Shown here: positions 1-9,122 of the stretch, piece after piece
Layout of the letters: each line of letters starts with the position of its first letter
Position numbering within the stretch: the first letter of the stretch is position 1
NCBI RefSeq assembly: GCF_902493215.1
Contig: NZ_CABUOL010000002.1
Coordinates: forward strand, 235,465-299,464
Length of the DNA stretch: 64,000 nt
Source of the DNA: an uncultured Mediterranea sp.
GTDB taxonomy: Bacteria; Bacteroidota; Bacteroidia; Bacteroidales; Bacteroidaceae
Reading direction: 5' to 3'
Translations under genes and position numbers: made by a program
The notes under the pieces: generated by a model
Told to the model about the DNA's origin: nothing
Databases searched by the model: none
The model's input: the letters and a program-made list of their open reading frames with translations, nothing else

Positions 1-56
1 TATAATTACTTACAATTTGAGATATCTGGGCAACTTGTCTGACAGCCATCGGAATT

Positions 57-144
57 ATGGGTTTGAACCCAGAGGGGGGTATGTTTGAAACATTCGGGCC
101 TTATGTTTGAAACATACCCCCTCTATGTTTGAAACATAAGAATG
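57..144. repeat. 22-bp palindrome array, type 1 copy A
   Basis: Four consecutive 22-bp units (57-78, 79-100, 101-122, 123-144). The core of the last three is the 13-bp palindrome ATGTTTGAAACAT; the first has a related core, GGGTTTGAACCC. Spacers of 8-9 bp differ between units. The same cores in the same register recur at 47098-47185. There is no coding potential. Function is unknown. Confidence 0.85.
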
Positions 145-276
145 CCGTGACATAAGCCGGTTGGAGATACATTTTCTTGCGGATCTTGAAAAATGTTTAT
201 ATTTTCCAATGGCGCGGCTTGGGTGGACACGAATCTGAAAGGCTTGCCATTTCGTGCATCACATCTTTGCGTTCAG

Positions 277-391
277 ACGAAGTGCTTCGTTACCATCTCA
301 TGCAGTGCTTCATCATCACCTCATGCAGTGCTTCGTTGCACCTTCACAAAGCACTTCGTTGCAGGTTCATGAAGCACTGTGTCACGTTATC
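277..391. repeat. 23-bp palindrome array, type 2
   Basis: Five 23-bp units (277-299, 300-322, 323-345, 346-368, 369-391) built around an imperfect GAAGTGCTTC / AAGCACTTCG palindrome followed by a variable spacer. The last unit is degenerate. It lies 130 bp after the type 1 array, in the 600-bp gap before the first susC. The short ORFs that cross it have repetitive, low-complexity translations and are not genes. Confidence 0.8.
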
Positions 392-553
392 ATGGAATAT
401 TGTGTTGTTTTTCATTCAGTGACCTGCTTGCAGACGGGGTTTCATAGGCATAAACCTTTCAAAATGCTGCAAAAAAGCAAAGAAAGTTAAGATTGCATTA
501 AACGTGCATGCTGAATGAAATGAATGTGCAGGGCCTTTCAGATGCGAATCTCC

Positions 554-561
554 TACATTTG
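554..561 (+). promoter_or_regulatory. Likely -7 promoter element for the first susC
   Basis: TACATTTG matches the Bacteroides -7 consensus TAnnTTTG and lies 50 bp before the susC start. No TTTG box is seen at the usual distance upstream, as might be expected for a promoter that needs an activator or an alternative sigma factor. Confidence 0.5.
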
Positions 562-611
562 CAGCAAACAGAGAACTCAATCCATTGTTTAACTTTAAAA
601 TTAAGGAAAAC

Positions 612-3600
612 ATGAAAAAAAGCCTTATTTTATTTTTGATGCTTTGGAGCAGTATATTTATGTATGCCCAGCATCTCAGCATTACAGGTAAAGTCACAGA
701 CAAGCAGGACGAGCCCATCATCGGTGCCAGTGTCCTTGTCAAAGGCACTTCCAATGGTGTGATTACCGACCTGAACGGTGTGTTCAACATGAAAAACGTG
801 CCCTCCGACGGAGTCCTGACCGTATCTTACATCGGTTATAAAGATGTAGAAGTCAAAATCAATCCTTCACAGACGTCTTATTCCATTACATTGGAAGAAG
901 ACAACCAGATGCTCGACGAAGTGGTGGTAGTAGGTTTCGGTACGCAGCGTAGAGCTAACCTGACTGAGGCTGTTGCTACGGTGGATACCAAATCGTTGAA
1001 ATCGCGTCCGGTAACCAATCTTGGACAGTCTTTGCAGGGTACAGTTCCCGGCCTCAATCTTTCGGTTGGTTCTTACGGTGGTCAGTTAGGCCAGGCGATG
1101 GACGTCAACATTCGTGGTACAGGTACCATTTCAACAGGTTCCACAGCTTCTACCTTGGTCTTGATCGACGGAATAGAAGGTAATATGAACAACCTCAATC
1201 CGGACGACATTGAATCTATCTCTGTATTGAAAGACGCAGCTGCCAGTTCTATCTATGGTTCGCGTGCAGCCTTTGGTGTCATCTTGATTACGACGAAGAA
1301 AGGAAAAGCAGGAAAAGCCAGTGTCAGTTATTCGGGTAATGCCCGTTACTATGGTCCCTTCAACTTGCCCAACCTGATGAATTCTTGGGATTTTGCGAAC
1401 TATTTTAATGAAGCGAGTGTGAACGGTGGTGGTAATGCAATCTTTGATGAGGATACCATGAATCGTATCCAGCAGTATATGCGGGGTGAGATTACAACCA
1501 CTACTATTGCCAATTCGAACGGAAACTGGCAATTCCATGAAAAAGCCAATGATAATGTAGATTGGTATGACAAGCATTACAAATGGTCATGGGCACACGA
1601 GCACAATCTGAACATCAACGGCGGATCCGAGAAAATGCAATATTATGTATCTGCAAATTATTTGGGACAGGACGGTAACTTGCGTTTTGGTGAAGATTCA
1701 TACGAACGTATCAATACCAACGCCAAAATCAATGCACAACCCTTTAAATGGTTGGATGTTGAAGTCAATGTGAAATATGTTCATACCGACCTGGATAATC
1801 CTTTGTATACAGATATGGGTGGTTTGCTTTATCACGACATTGTCCGTATGTGGCCGATGATGCCTTTCCAGGATCCCAATGGTCATTATATGCGCAACGG
1901 TAAGTTGGCCCAGCTGACAAGTGGCAGCCGTTCTGTTACTTCCAATGACAACGTATATCTGCAGGGACAGCTGGTGTTCCATCCGTTGAAAGGTTGGAAT
2001 ATATATGCCAATGCAGGTTTGCGTACCATCAACGAATTCCGTAAGCAGAACCTGAACAAGGTATATGAATATAATGTCAATGATGAACCACTGCTGTTGG
2101 GCTATAATGATAGTTACGCCGCTGGTCAGACGGGCGCGATGCAGCGTTGGACGCGTGCCAATCACTTGACTACCAGTTTGTACAGTGATTACGAGTTTAC
2201 TTTGAATGAAAATCATAAGTTCAAGGTGATGGCTGGTATGAACACTGAGAAATACAATAATCGTGTAATCGGCGTTGAACGTATGGATTTGATTACTGAG
2301 AATGTTCCTGAAATTGGCGCAGCTACAGGTGATGATGTTATCAATGACGCATCTGCTTATTCGTGGGCTACCGTCGGTTTCTTCGGCCGTTTTAACTATG
2401 ATTATGCAGACAAATACTTCGTTGCAGCCAATGTGCGTTATGACGGTTCTTCTCGTTTCTTGAGAAAAGACCGTTGGGGAACGTTCGGTTCATTCTCATT
2501 GGGTTGGAATGTGGCCCGCGAAGAATTCTTCCCCTTGGACGAGGACTTGATGAGCCAGTTCAAGCCGCGTCTTTCATGGGGTACATTGGGTAACCAGAAT
2601 ACCAATTCGTACTATCCTATGTATTTGACCCAATCAGTTTCCGTTAATGGAGGAAATTGGTTGATGGACGGTGCTTATCCTACAATAGCAGGAGTTCCGG
2701 GTACCATCAGTTCTACGCTGACTTGGGAAACCGTGCAGTCGTTGAATGTCGGTTTCGATATGTCTATGTTCCGCAGCCGTTTGAGTTTGAACTTCGACTA
2801 CTTTATCCGTAAAACGCTTGATATGGTAGGACCTGCTTCTGAGGTGGCACATATTTATGGTACAGGTATGCCTTCTACCAATAATACAGACTTGAAGACG
2901 AAAGGTTGGGAACTGGCAGTGAATTGGCGCGACCGTGTAGGAGAAGTGAATTATAACGTTGGCTTCAACATCGCAGATTCCCGTTCGTTTGTCATGACTT
3001 ATCCAAATGAATCAAAGTCCTTGGGTACAAGATATGAGGGTGAAGAACTGAACGACATCTGGGGTTACGTAACTCACGGTATAGCCAAGAGTCAGGCAGA
3101 AATGGATGAATGGTTGAAAGATAACCGTCCGTCTTGGGGCTCTGGTTGGACAGAAGGTGATATCATGTATACTGACTTGAACGGTGATGGTATTATCAAT
3201 ACAGGAGCCAATACTTTAAGTGATCCGGGCGACCGTGTAAAATTGGGTAATAGTACACCACGTTTCCGTTTCGGTCTGAATATGGGCTTGGATTGGAAAG
3301 GCATTGATTTTAGTATGTTCTGGCAAGGTGTGGCCAAACGTGATCTTTGGTTGGATGGTCCTTTGTTCTGGGGTGTAGGCAGTGGCGAATGGCAGTCTAC
3401 AGGTTTGGAACCGCATTTGGATTATTATCGTCCGGAAAATACTACATCTGTATTTGGACCTAATACAGACGCTTATTTCCCTCGTATTTATTTGGGCAAC
3501 ACAAAAAATCAATATACACAAAGCCGTTATATGCAGAACGGAGCCTATATGCGTCTGAAGAATATACAGGTGGGATATACATTGCCGAAACAAGTTCTTG

Positions 3601-3779
3601 ACAAAATAGGAATGGAATATCTTCGTTTCTATGTAAGTGCCGAGAATGTATTGACTATTTCAAGCTTGCCAAATGGCTTTGATCCTGAAACAGCTTATTC
3701 AGCCTATACAGGTAGTAACTCTGGTAAGACTTATCCGTTGCAGGCTACTGTTTCGTTCGGTGTTAATGTAACTTTCTAA
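612..3779 (+). CDS. SusC/RagA-family TonB-dependent receptor
   Basis: Outer-membrane barrel that imports oligosaccharides or peptides together with its SusD lid, powered by TonB. The ATG at 612 gives 1055 residues and a clean signal peptide (about 1-20, ending in YAQ); the reading frame is open a further nine codons upstream, but that start would bury the signal. A carboxypeptidase-regulatory-like domain spans about residues 22-95. The conserved DEVVVVGFG segment (102-110) follows. The plug has the SusC signature IDGIEGN...IESISVLKDAAA...YGSRA. The rest is beta-barrel ending in VTF. The gene is 24 bp upstream of its susD partner. Codon use is AT-richer than in the fucosidase and sulfatase downstream. 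The substrate cannot be read from sequence; the neighbouring enzymes suggest fucosylated, sulfated glycans. Confidence 0.95.
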   Translation: MKKSLILFLMLWSSIFMYAQHLSITGKVTDKQDEPIIGASVLVKGTSNGVITDLNGVFNMKNVPSDGVLTVSYIGYKDVEVKINPSQTSYSITLEEDNQMLDEVVVVGFGTQRRANLTEAVATVDTKSLKSRPVTNLGQSLQGTVPGLNLSVGSYGGQLGQAMDVNIRGTGTISTGSTASTLVLIDGIEGNMNNLNPDDIESISVLKDAAASSIYGSRAAFGVILITTKKGKAGKASVSYSGNARYYGPFNLPNLMNSWDFANYFNEASVNGGGNAIFDEDTMNRIQQYMRGEITTTTIANSNGNWQFHEKANDNVDWYDKHYKWSWAHEHNLNINGGSEKMQYYVSANYLGQDGNLRFGEDSYERINTNAKINAQPFKWLDVEVNVKYVHTDLDNPLYTDMGGLLYHDIVRMWPMMPFQDPNGHYMRNGKLAQLTSGSRSVTSNDNVYLQGQLVFHPLKGWNIYANAGLRTINEFRKQNLNKVYEYNVNDEPLLLGYNDSYAAGQTGAMQRWTRANHLTTSLYSDYEFTLNENHKFKVMAGMNTEKYNNRVIGVERMDLITENVPEIGAATGDDVINDASAYSWATVGFFGRFNYDYADKYFVAANVRYDGSSRFLRKDRWGTFGSFSLGWNVAREEFFPLDEDLMSQFKPRLSWGTLGNQNTNSYYPMYLTQSVSVNGGNWLMDGAYPTIAGVPGTISSTLTWETVQSLNVGFDMSMFRSRLSLNFDYFIRKTLDMVGPASEVAHIYGTGMPSTNNTDLKTKGWELAVNWRDRVGEVNYNVGFNIADSRSFVMTYPNESKSLGTRYEGEELNDIWGYVTHGIAKSQAEMDEWLKDNRPSWGSGWTEGDIMYTDLNGDGIINTGANTLSDPGDRVKLGNSTPRFRFGLNMGLDWKGIDFSMFWQGVAKRDLWLDGPLFWGVGSGEWQSTGLEPHLDYYRPENTTSVFGPNTDAYFPRIYLGNTKNQYTQSRYMQNGAYMRLKNIQVGYTLPKQVLDKIGMEYLRFYVSAENVLTISSLPNGFDPETAYSAYTGSNSGKTYPLQATVSFGVNVTF

Positions 3780-3803
3780 AAAATTACTAGTAGGAAATTA
3801 GAT

Positions 3804-5822
3804 ATGAAAAAGACCTTATTATATTCATTGATAGTGGCAGCTGGATTGACCACTACCTCATGCAACGATTATTTGGATTTGTCACCTATAACAAGTGTGT
3901 CAACTACCGATTATCTTTATGCAGAAAACGACCTGGGGGCTTATGCCGCCAATCTTTACGGCAATCTGCCTTCTCATGGAACGGGCTATAGCGGTTTGGG
4001 ATTGTTCGATGATGACAATGGTACGGACAATCAGACAGCTGCCTCTCCAAGCACTTTGTTTGTAACGGGACAGACTTATGTAGGCAATTATGCCCTTTGG
4101 AATTCCTATATGTCTGTCATTCGAACAGTCAACTATTTCCTTGAGACTGTTCCCCAACGTTATGAGAATGGTGAGATTAGTGGAAATGATGCTAACATCA
4201 AGCATTATATTGGAGAAATGTATTTCTTCCGTGCACTCTTCTATTATTTTGCTTTACAGAATTTGGGCGATTTCCCGATTCTGACCAACACGCTGACTGA
4301 TGACTATAATGTATTGAGAGAAGCCTCCAAGCGTCGTCCTCGTAATGAAGTTGCCCGTTTCATCATTTCGGATTTGAATACTGCTTATGACTATATGCTG
4401 GCGACGCCTCCTATGACAAATCGTTTGACACGTGACTGCGCTGCCTTGTTGAAGAGTCGTGTGGCATTGTTTGAAGGTACGTGGGAGAAATATCATGCAG
4501 GAACTGCTTTCGTTCCGAAAGGTGAAGGCTGGCCGGGTGCATCAATGGATTACCTGAAAGATTATAGTTATGATGCTCAAAGCGAAATTCGTTATTTCTT
4601 GGAGCAGGCAATTGAGGCGGCCGATCTGGTAGCACAAAATCACACATTGAACAGTGACTATGCAGGTTTGTTCAATTCTGTAGATTTGAATCCTTATATG
4701 GATGAAGTTTTGTTGTGGCGCCAGTATAGCATCAGTTCTGAAAACTCTGTCTCCCATCATGTTGTAGACTATCTACAGAGAAATGGTAGTGGTGGTAGCG
4801 GATTTACCCGTTCTATGGTAGATTCTTATCTGATGGCCAACGGTTTGCCTATCTATGCAGCAGGTTCCGGTTATGAAGGTGACGATACGTATGAACACTT
4901 GTTCGATGGACGCGATCCGCGTATGGATATGACTATTTTGAAGACGGGCGATCTGCTTTCTGATGGTCCTAATCTCGTTGAATATATCAAGGCTTCTGAT
5001 GGTTATGGCTACTTCTATCGTTCTCCGATTTTCGAAGGTCAACTTGAAAATGCCTGCCCCACAGGATACAGTTTGCGCAAGGGATTGAATACTTCGGGAA
5101 CCATGCAGACTACCAAACAGTCTTATACAGGATGCCCCAGTTACCGTGCTGCAGAAGCTTATTTGAATTATTTGGAGGCCTATTATGAATTGAATGGCAA
5201 TTTAGGCGGTAATTGCGACGAGTATTGGCAGGCACTTCGTAGACGTGCCGGTGTGTCCACCAACTATCAGCTGACTATTGACAATACGCAGATGGACAAG
5301 GAAAAGGCTGACTGGGGAAGTTACTCTGCTGGCCGGCAGGTGGATGCAACGTTGTACAACATTCGTCGTGAACGTCGTGTGGAATTGGCTGCCGAAGGAT
5401 TCAGATTTGCTGACTTGAAGCGTTGGCGCGCTCTTGACCAGGTTAAGAATGTTCATCTGCAAGGTGTCAACATTTGGGATGATATGTACAAACTGTATAC
5501 AACCCCTACTCCAGAGGATGCTGCTTCTGCGTTGAAGACTGTCAATCTGATTCCTTATGGTAGTACTGAAGGTGATCCGAATGTTTCTGCACAGACTGAT
5601 GAATATGCTGAAGGTAAATATCTCTTGCCTTATCGTAAAAGCAAAAGTAATATTGGTTTTAACGGTTTGAACTGGAATCCGGCCAAGTATTTGTATCCTA
5701 TCAGCAACTATGAGTTCCGTTTGACAACTGAGGTTGCAGGATCCAACGAATATGACACTTCGACAATTTATCAGAATCCGGGGTGGAGCAAAGAAGATGG
5801 TACCCTGCCTGAAGGAGATTGA
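3804..5822 (+). CDS. SusD/RagB-family nutrient-binding lipoprotein
   Basis: Surface lipoprotein that caps the SusC barrel and binds the ligand. A type II signal peptide ends in TTTSC, with the lipidated Cys at residue 20, followed by the typical NDYLDLSP start of SusD proteins. The RagB/SusD C-terminal signature VRRERRVELAAEGFRFADLKRW is represented by NIRRERRVELAAEGFRF. At 672 residues it is longer than many SusDs. It is the last gene of the susCD transcription unit: a hairpin with a T-run follows at 5850-5900. Confidence 0.95.
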   Translation: MKKTLLYSLIVAAGLTTTSCNDYLDLSPITSVSTTDYLYAENDLGAYAANLYGNLPSHGTGYSGLGLFDDDNGTDNQTAASPSTLFVTGQTYVGNYALWNSYMSVIRTVNYFLETVPQRYENGEISGNDANIKHYIGEMYFFRALFYYFALQNLGDFPILTNTLTDDYNVLREASKRRPRNEVARFIISDLNTAYDYMLATPPMTNRLTRDCAALLKSRVALFEGTWEKYHAGTAFVPKGEGWPGASMDYLKDYSYDAQSEIRYFLEQAIEAADLVAQNHTLNSDYAGLFNSVDLNPYMDEVLLWRQYSISSENSVSHHVVDYLQRNGSGGSGFTRSMVDSYLMANGLPIYAAGSGYEGDDTYEHLFDGRDPRMDMTILKTGDLLSDGPNLVEYIKASDGYGYFYRSPIFEGQLENACPTGYSLRKGLNTSGTMQTTKQSYTGCPSYRAAEAYLNYLEAYYELNGNLGGNCDEYWQALRRRAGVSTNYQLTIDNTQMDKEKADWGSYSAGRQVDATLYNIRRERRVELAAEGFRFADLKRWRALDQVKNVHLQGVNIWDDMYKLYTTPTPEDAASALKTVNLIPYGSTEGDPNVSAQTDEYAEGKYLLPYRKSKSNIGFNGLNWNPAKYLYPISNYEFRLTTEVAGSNEYDTSTIYQNPGWSKEDGTLPEGD

Positions 5823-5849
5823 TCTGGATTGTGAATTTATTTGATGAAT

Positions 5850-5900
5850 GGCCGTCATTACCTTGTTTTCGAGTGGGGATGGCGGCCTTCTTCATTTTTT
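5850..5900 (+). terminator. Terminator after susCD
   Basis: GGCCGTCAT (5850-5858) pairs with ATGGCGGCC (5879-5887) with one G-U pair, and a T-rich tract with six consecutive T follows. It separates susCD from the fucosidase unit. Confidence 0.7.
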
Positions 5901-5904
5901 ATCT

Positions 5905-5912
5905 TATCTTTG
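5905..5912 (+). promoter_or_regulatory. Likely -7 promoter element for the fucosidase-sulfatase unit
   Basis: TATCTTTG fits TAnnTTTG exactly. It lies just after the susD terminator and 43 bp before the fucosidase ATG, so the two enzymes can be transcribed without susCD. Confidence 0.55.
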
Positions 5913-5954
5913 GGCAGAAATTATGTCTATTATATTTTTGAAAGAATGATTGTT

Positions 5955-7337
5955 ATGAAAAATGTCTTACTGTCTTTTTTCGTGATGATAGCTACAGTGG
6001 CTTTTGCGCAATCTCCTTCCATGCCTGTGCCTGCCCCCCATCAGCTGAAGTGGCACGAGGCAGAGATGGGTGTTGTGTTCCATTACGACCTGCATGTGTT
6101 CGACGGGCTGGTGTACGGCCAGGGAAACAACCGTATCAATCCGGTGGAGGATTACAATATCTTCAATCCCACGCAGCTCGACACGGACCAGTGGATACAG
6201 GCGGCCAAGGCTGCCGGAGCGAAGTTTGCCGTGCTTACTGCCACGCATGAAACGGGCTTCGGCTTGTGGCAGAGCGACGTGAATCCCTACTGCCTGAAGG
6301 CGGTGAAATGGCGTGACGGCAAGGGCGACGTGGTGCGAGACTTTGTAAATTCCTGCCGCAAGTATGGCATCCAGCCGGGTATCTATATCGGCATCCGCTG
6401 GAACTCTCTGTTGGGCATTCACAACTTCAAGGCCGAGGGCGACGGTGAGTTTGCACGCAACCGCCAGGCCTGGTACAAACGTCTGTGCGAGAAGATGGTG
6501 ACGGAACTTTGTACCCGCTACGGCGACCTGTTCATGATCTGGTTTGACGGCGGTGCCGACGATCCGAAGGGATTGGGACCCGATGTGGAACCCATCGTGA
6601 CCAAATATCAGCCGGAATGCCTGTTCTATCACAACGTGAACCGCGCGGACTTCCGCTGGGGAGGGTCGGAGAGCGGTACGGTAGGCTATCCCTGCTGGTC
6701 GAGCTTCCCTTATCCCTATAGCCACAGTAATGCGAACGAGGGGGTGAGGAACCACAACGAACTGCTGGCCCACGGCGATGCCGACGGCCGCTATTGGGTG
6801 CCCGCTATGGCCGACACGCCTCTGCGCGGATACAACGGCCGCCACGAATGGTTCTGGGAACCGGGCGACGACGACAAGGCCGTCTATCCACTGGAGAACC
6901 TGATGGATATGTACGAGAAGTCGGTGGGACGCAATGCTACGCTGATTGTAGGCCTGACGCCTAACCCGGACGGCGTGATACCCGAGGGTGACGTGAAACG
7001 TCTGAAGGAATGGGGCGAAGAGATAGCCCGCCGTTTCGGTACACCGCTGGCACAGACTTCCGGAAAAGCGAAGAAACTGTCGCTGGACCTGAAGGGCAAA
7101 CAGAAGGCCAACTATTACATCCTGCAGGAAGACATCACGCTGGGCGAACGCATCCGTGCCTATCGGGTGGAAGCCCGCACAGGCGGGAAGTGGGTCACTG
7201 TGGCCAAGGGAACTTCGGTGGGACACAAGCGCATCGAACGCTTCGATCCTGTAGAGGCAACGGCTTTCCGTGTAGTTGTGGAGCAATGCACAGACACTCC
7301 GCAGATACGAAACTTCAGTGTTTGTTATGCGGAATAG
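5955..7337 (+). CDS. GH29 alpha-L-fucosidase
   Basis: Removes alpha-L-fucose from glycans such as mucin O-glycans, probably in the periplasm or at the surface. The ATG at 5955 gives a signal peptide (about 1-18, ending in AFAQ) and 460 residues; ATG 5946 is possible, and the open frame back to 5841 is not. Family marks are the start LKWHEAEMGVVFHYDLH, the segment ATHETGFGLW and the nucleophile Asp198 in IWFDGG. The C-terminal 90 residues look like the beta-sandwich usual in this family (SLDLKGKQKANYYILQEDI). The sulfatase follows after 45 bp, probably in the same operon. Confidence 0.93.
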   Translation: MKNVLLSFFVMIATVAFAQSPSMPVPAPHQLKWHEAEMGVVFHYDLHVFDGLVYGQGNNRINPVEDYNIFNPTQLDTDQWIQAAKAAGAKFAVLTATHETGFGLWQSDVNPYCLKAVKWRDGKGDVVRDFVNSCRKYGIQPGIYIGIRWNSLLGIHNFKAEGDGEFARNRQAWYKRLCEKMVTELCTRYGDLFMIWFDGGADDPKGLGPDVEPIVTKYQPECLFYHNVNRADFRWGGSESGTVGYPCWSSFPYPYSHSNANEGVRNHNELLAHGDADGRYWVPAMADTPLRGYNGRHEWFWEPGDDDKAVYPLENLMDMYEKSVGRNATLIVGLTPNPDGVIPEGDVKRLKEWGEEIARRFGTPLAQTSGKAKKLSLDLKGKQKANYYILQEDITLGERIRAYRVEARTGGKWVTVAKGTSVGHKRIERFDPVEATAFRVVVEQCTDTPQIRNFSVCYAE

Positions 7338-7382
7338 TTGTTTCCTATTTTACTAACCCCCTTTATCTAAACACTCAGATTT

Positions 7383-8942
7383 ATGAATAAATATTTGTTT
7401 ACCGCATTGTCTCTGACGCCATTGGTACCCATGACCGACGGGTGGGGAGCGACGAAGAAGCAACCCTCTGCCGAGGAGCAGAAACGCCCGAACATCATCC
7501 TGTTCATGGTGGACGACATGGGATGGCAGGATACCTCGCTGCCTTTCTGGACACAGAAGACTCCTTATAATGAGGCCTACGAGACACCCAATATGGAGCG
7601 GCTGGCCAAGCAGGGCATGATGTTCACCCAGGCGTATGCCTGTAACATCAGTTCGGCCACCCGGTGCAGCCTTATTACGGGAGCCAACAACGCCCGCCAT
7701 CGGGTGACCAACTGGACGCTGGAGCGCGACAAGCAGACCGACCGCCAGAGCGCGACGGTAGAGCTCCCCGACTGGAACTATAACGGTGTGAGCCAGGTGG
7801 CAGGAACACCGAACACGTATGTGGGCACTTCGTTCGTCGAACTGCTCCGCCAGAGCGGGTATCACACCATCCATTGCGGCAAGGCTCATTGGGGCTCCAT
7901 CGATACGCCGGGCGAGAATCCTACCCACTGGGGATTTGAGGTGAATATCGCCGGCCATGCGGCCGGAGGACTGGCCACTTACCTGAGCGAACAGAACTAC
8001 GGCCACACGCGCGACGGCAAGGCTTACTCGCTGATGTCCATTCCCGGACTGGAGAATTACTGGGGGACGGGTATCTTTGCTACCGAAGCCCTGACGCGCG
8101 AGGCTATCAAGGCGCTGGACAAGGCCAAGAAGTACAACCAGCCTTTCTACCTGTATATGGCTCATTATGCCATCCATGTGCCTATCGACAAGGACATGCG
8201 CTTTTTCCCCAAGTACGTGCGCAAGGGGCTGAGCGACAAGGAGGCTGCCTATGCCTCGCTCATCGAGGGTATGGACAAGAGTCTGGGCGACTTGATGGAC
8301 TGGCTGGAGAAGAACGGTGAGGCCGACAACACCATTGTCATCTTCATGAGCGACAACGGCGGACTGGCTGCCGAGCCCGAGTGGCGCGACGGCGAAGTAC
8401 ATACGCAGAATGCGCCTCTGCGCAGCGGCAAGGGTTCGCTCTACGAGGGCGGCATCCGCGAGCCGATGATTGTGAGCTGGCCGGGCGTAGTGAAACCCGA
8501 TACGCGTTGCGACAAGTATCTGATGATTGAGGACTTCTATCCGACACTGCTCGAGATGGCCGGTGTGAAAGATTACAGGACGGTGGCTCCGCTGGACGGT
8601 GTCAGCTTCGTGCCGTTGCTGAAAGGTACGGGCGACCCCTCGAAGGGTCGTGCGCTGGTGTGGAACTTCCCCAACATCTGGGGCAATGACGGACCGGGCA
8701 TCAATCTGGACTGTGCCATCCGCAAGGACGAGTGGAAGCTGGTATATTACTACGAGACCGGCAAGAAGGAATTGTTCAACATCCCCGAAGACATCGGCGA
8801 GAAGCACGACGTGGCGGCCGAACATCCCGACATCGTGCGCCGCCTGTCCAAGGAACTGGGGCAGTATCTGCGCAAGGTCGATGCCCAGCGTCCCACGTTC
8901 AAGAGTACGGGCAAGCCTTGTCCCTGGCCGGACGAGGTGTGA
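7383..8942 (+). CDS. S1-family sulfatase, serine type
   Basis: Hydrolyses sulfate esters on glycans. Metal-binding motifs are VDDMGWQD near residue 41 and SDNGG near 322. The active-site motif is S90-S91-A92-T93-R94, which fits S-x-A-x-R: the Ser at position 90 must be oxidised to formylglycine. Serine-type sulfatases depend on an anaerobic radical SAM maturase (anSME), and one is encoded at 40622-41860. An N-terminal hydrophobic segment suggests export but lacks a classic cleavage site. With the upstream fucosidase it would act on fucosylated, sulfated chains. The subfamily was not determined. Confidence 0.92.
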   Translation: MNKYLFTALSLTPLVPMTDGWGATKKQPSAEEQKRPNIILFMVDDMGWQDTSLPFWTQKTPYNEAYETPNMERLAKQGMMFTQAYACNISSATRCSLITGANNARHRVTNWTLERDKQTDRQSATVELPDWNYNGVSQVAGTPNTYVGTSFVELLRQSGYHTIHCGKAHWGSIDTPGENPTHWGFEVNIAGHAAGGLATYLSEQNYGHTRDGKAYSLMSIPGLENYWGTGIFATEALTREAIKALDKAKKYNQPFYLYMAHYAIHVPIDKDMRFFPKYVRKGLSDKEAAYASLIEGMDKSLGDLMDWLEKNGEADNTIVIFMSDNGGLAAEPEWRDGEVHTQNAPLRSGKGSLYEGGIREPMIVSWPGVVKPDTRCDKYLMIEDFYPTLLEMAGVKDYRTVAPLDGVSFVPLLKGTGDPSKGRALVWNFPNIWGNDGPGINLDCAIRKDEWKLVYYYETGKKELFNIPEDIGEKHDVAAEHPDIVRRLSKELGQYLRKVDAQRPTFKSTGKPCPWPDEV

Positions 8943-9002
8943 CGGGATACCGATTGCTTCGTTTTCTCTGCCCGGGCAGTGTTTGTAGGCTGCCTGGATA
9001 AC

Positions 9003-9050
9003 AAAAACCGCCTGCCCGGAGAGCAAATGCTGCTCGGGCAGGCGGTTTTT
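9003..9050. terminator. Bidirectional terminator between convergent PULs
   Basis: A perfect 16-bp stem: the left arm at 9003-9018 starts with five A and the right arm at 9035-9050 ends with five T, around a 16-nt loop. It has the GC stem and U-tail in both directions, so it serves both the sulfatase (+) and the M60 gene (-). Confidence 0.85.
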
Positions 9051-9053
9051 CTT

Positions 9054-9096
9054 CTCCGGGCGGAGCGTGTTTGCTCCCTGCCCGGAGAGTTTTTTA
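9054..9096 (+). terminator. Second terminator hairpin at the PUL junction
   Basis: CTCCGGGC (9054-9061) pairs with GCCCGGAG (9080-9087), with an inner GGAGC/GCTCC stem, followed by a run of six T. It shares the CTGCCCGG motif with the preceding hairpin, so the two may have arisen by duplication. Confidence 0.65.
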
Positions 9097-9122
9097 TGTA
9101 TGGGCGGACCGGTTTCCCGGCA

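Noticed and set aside
177..490. Two overlapping ORFs of about 80 codons before the first susC
   Set aside because: They run through the palindrome array and their repetitive translations follow the repeat units.
5841..5954. N-terminal extension of the fucosidase
   Set aside because: It overlaps the terminator and the -7 element and would bury the signal peptide.
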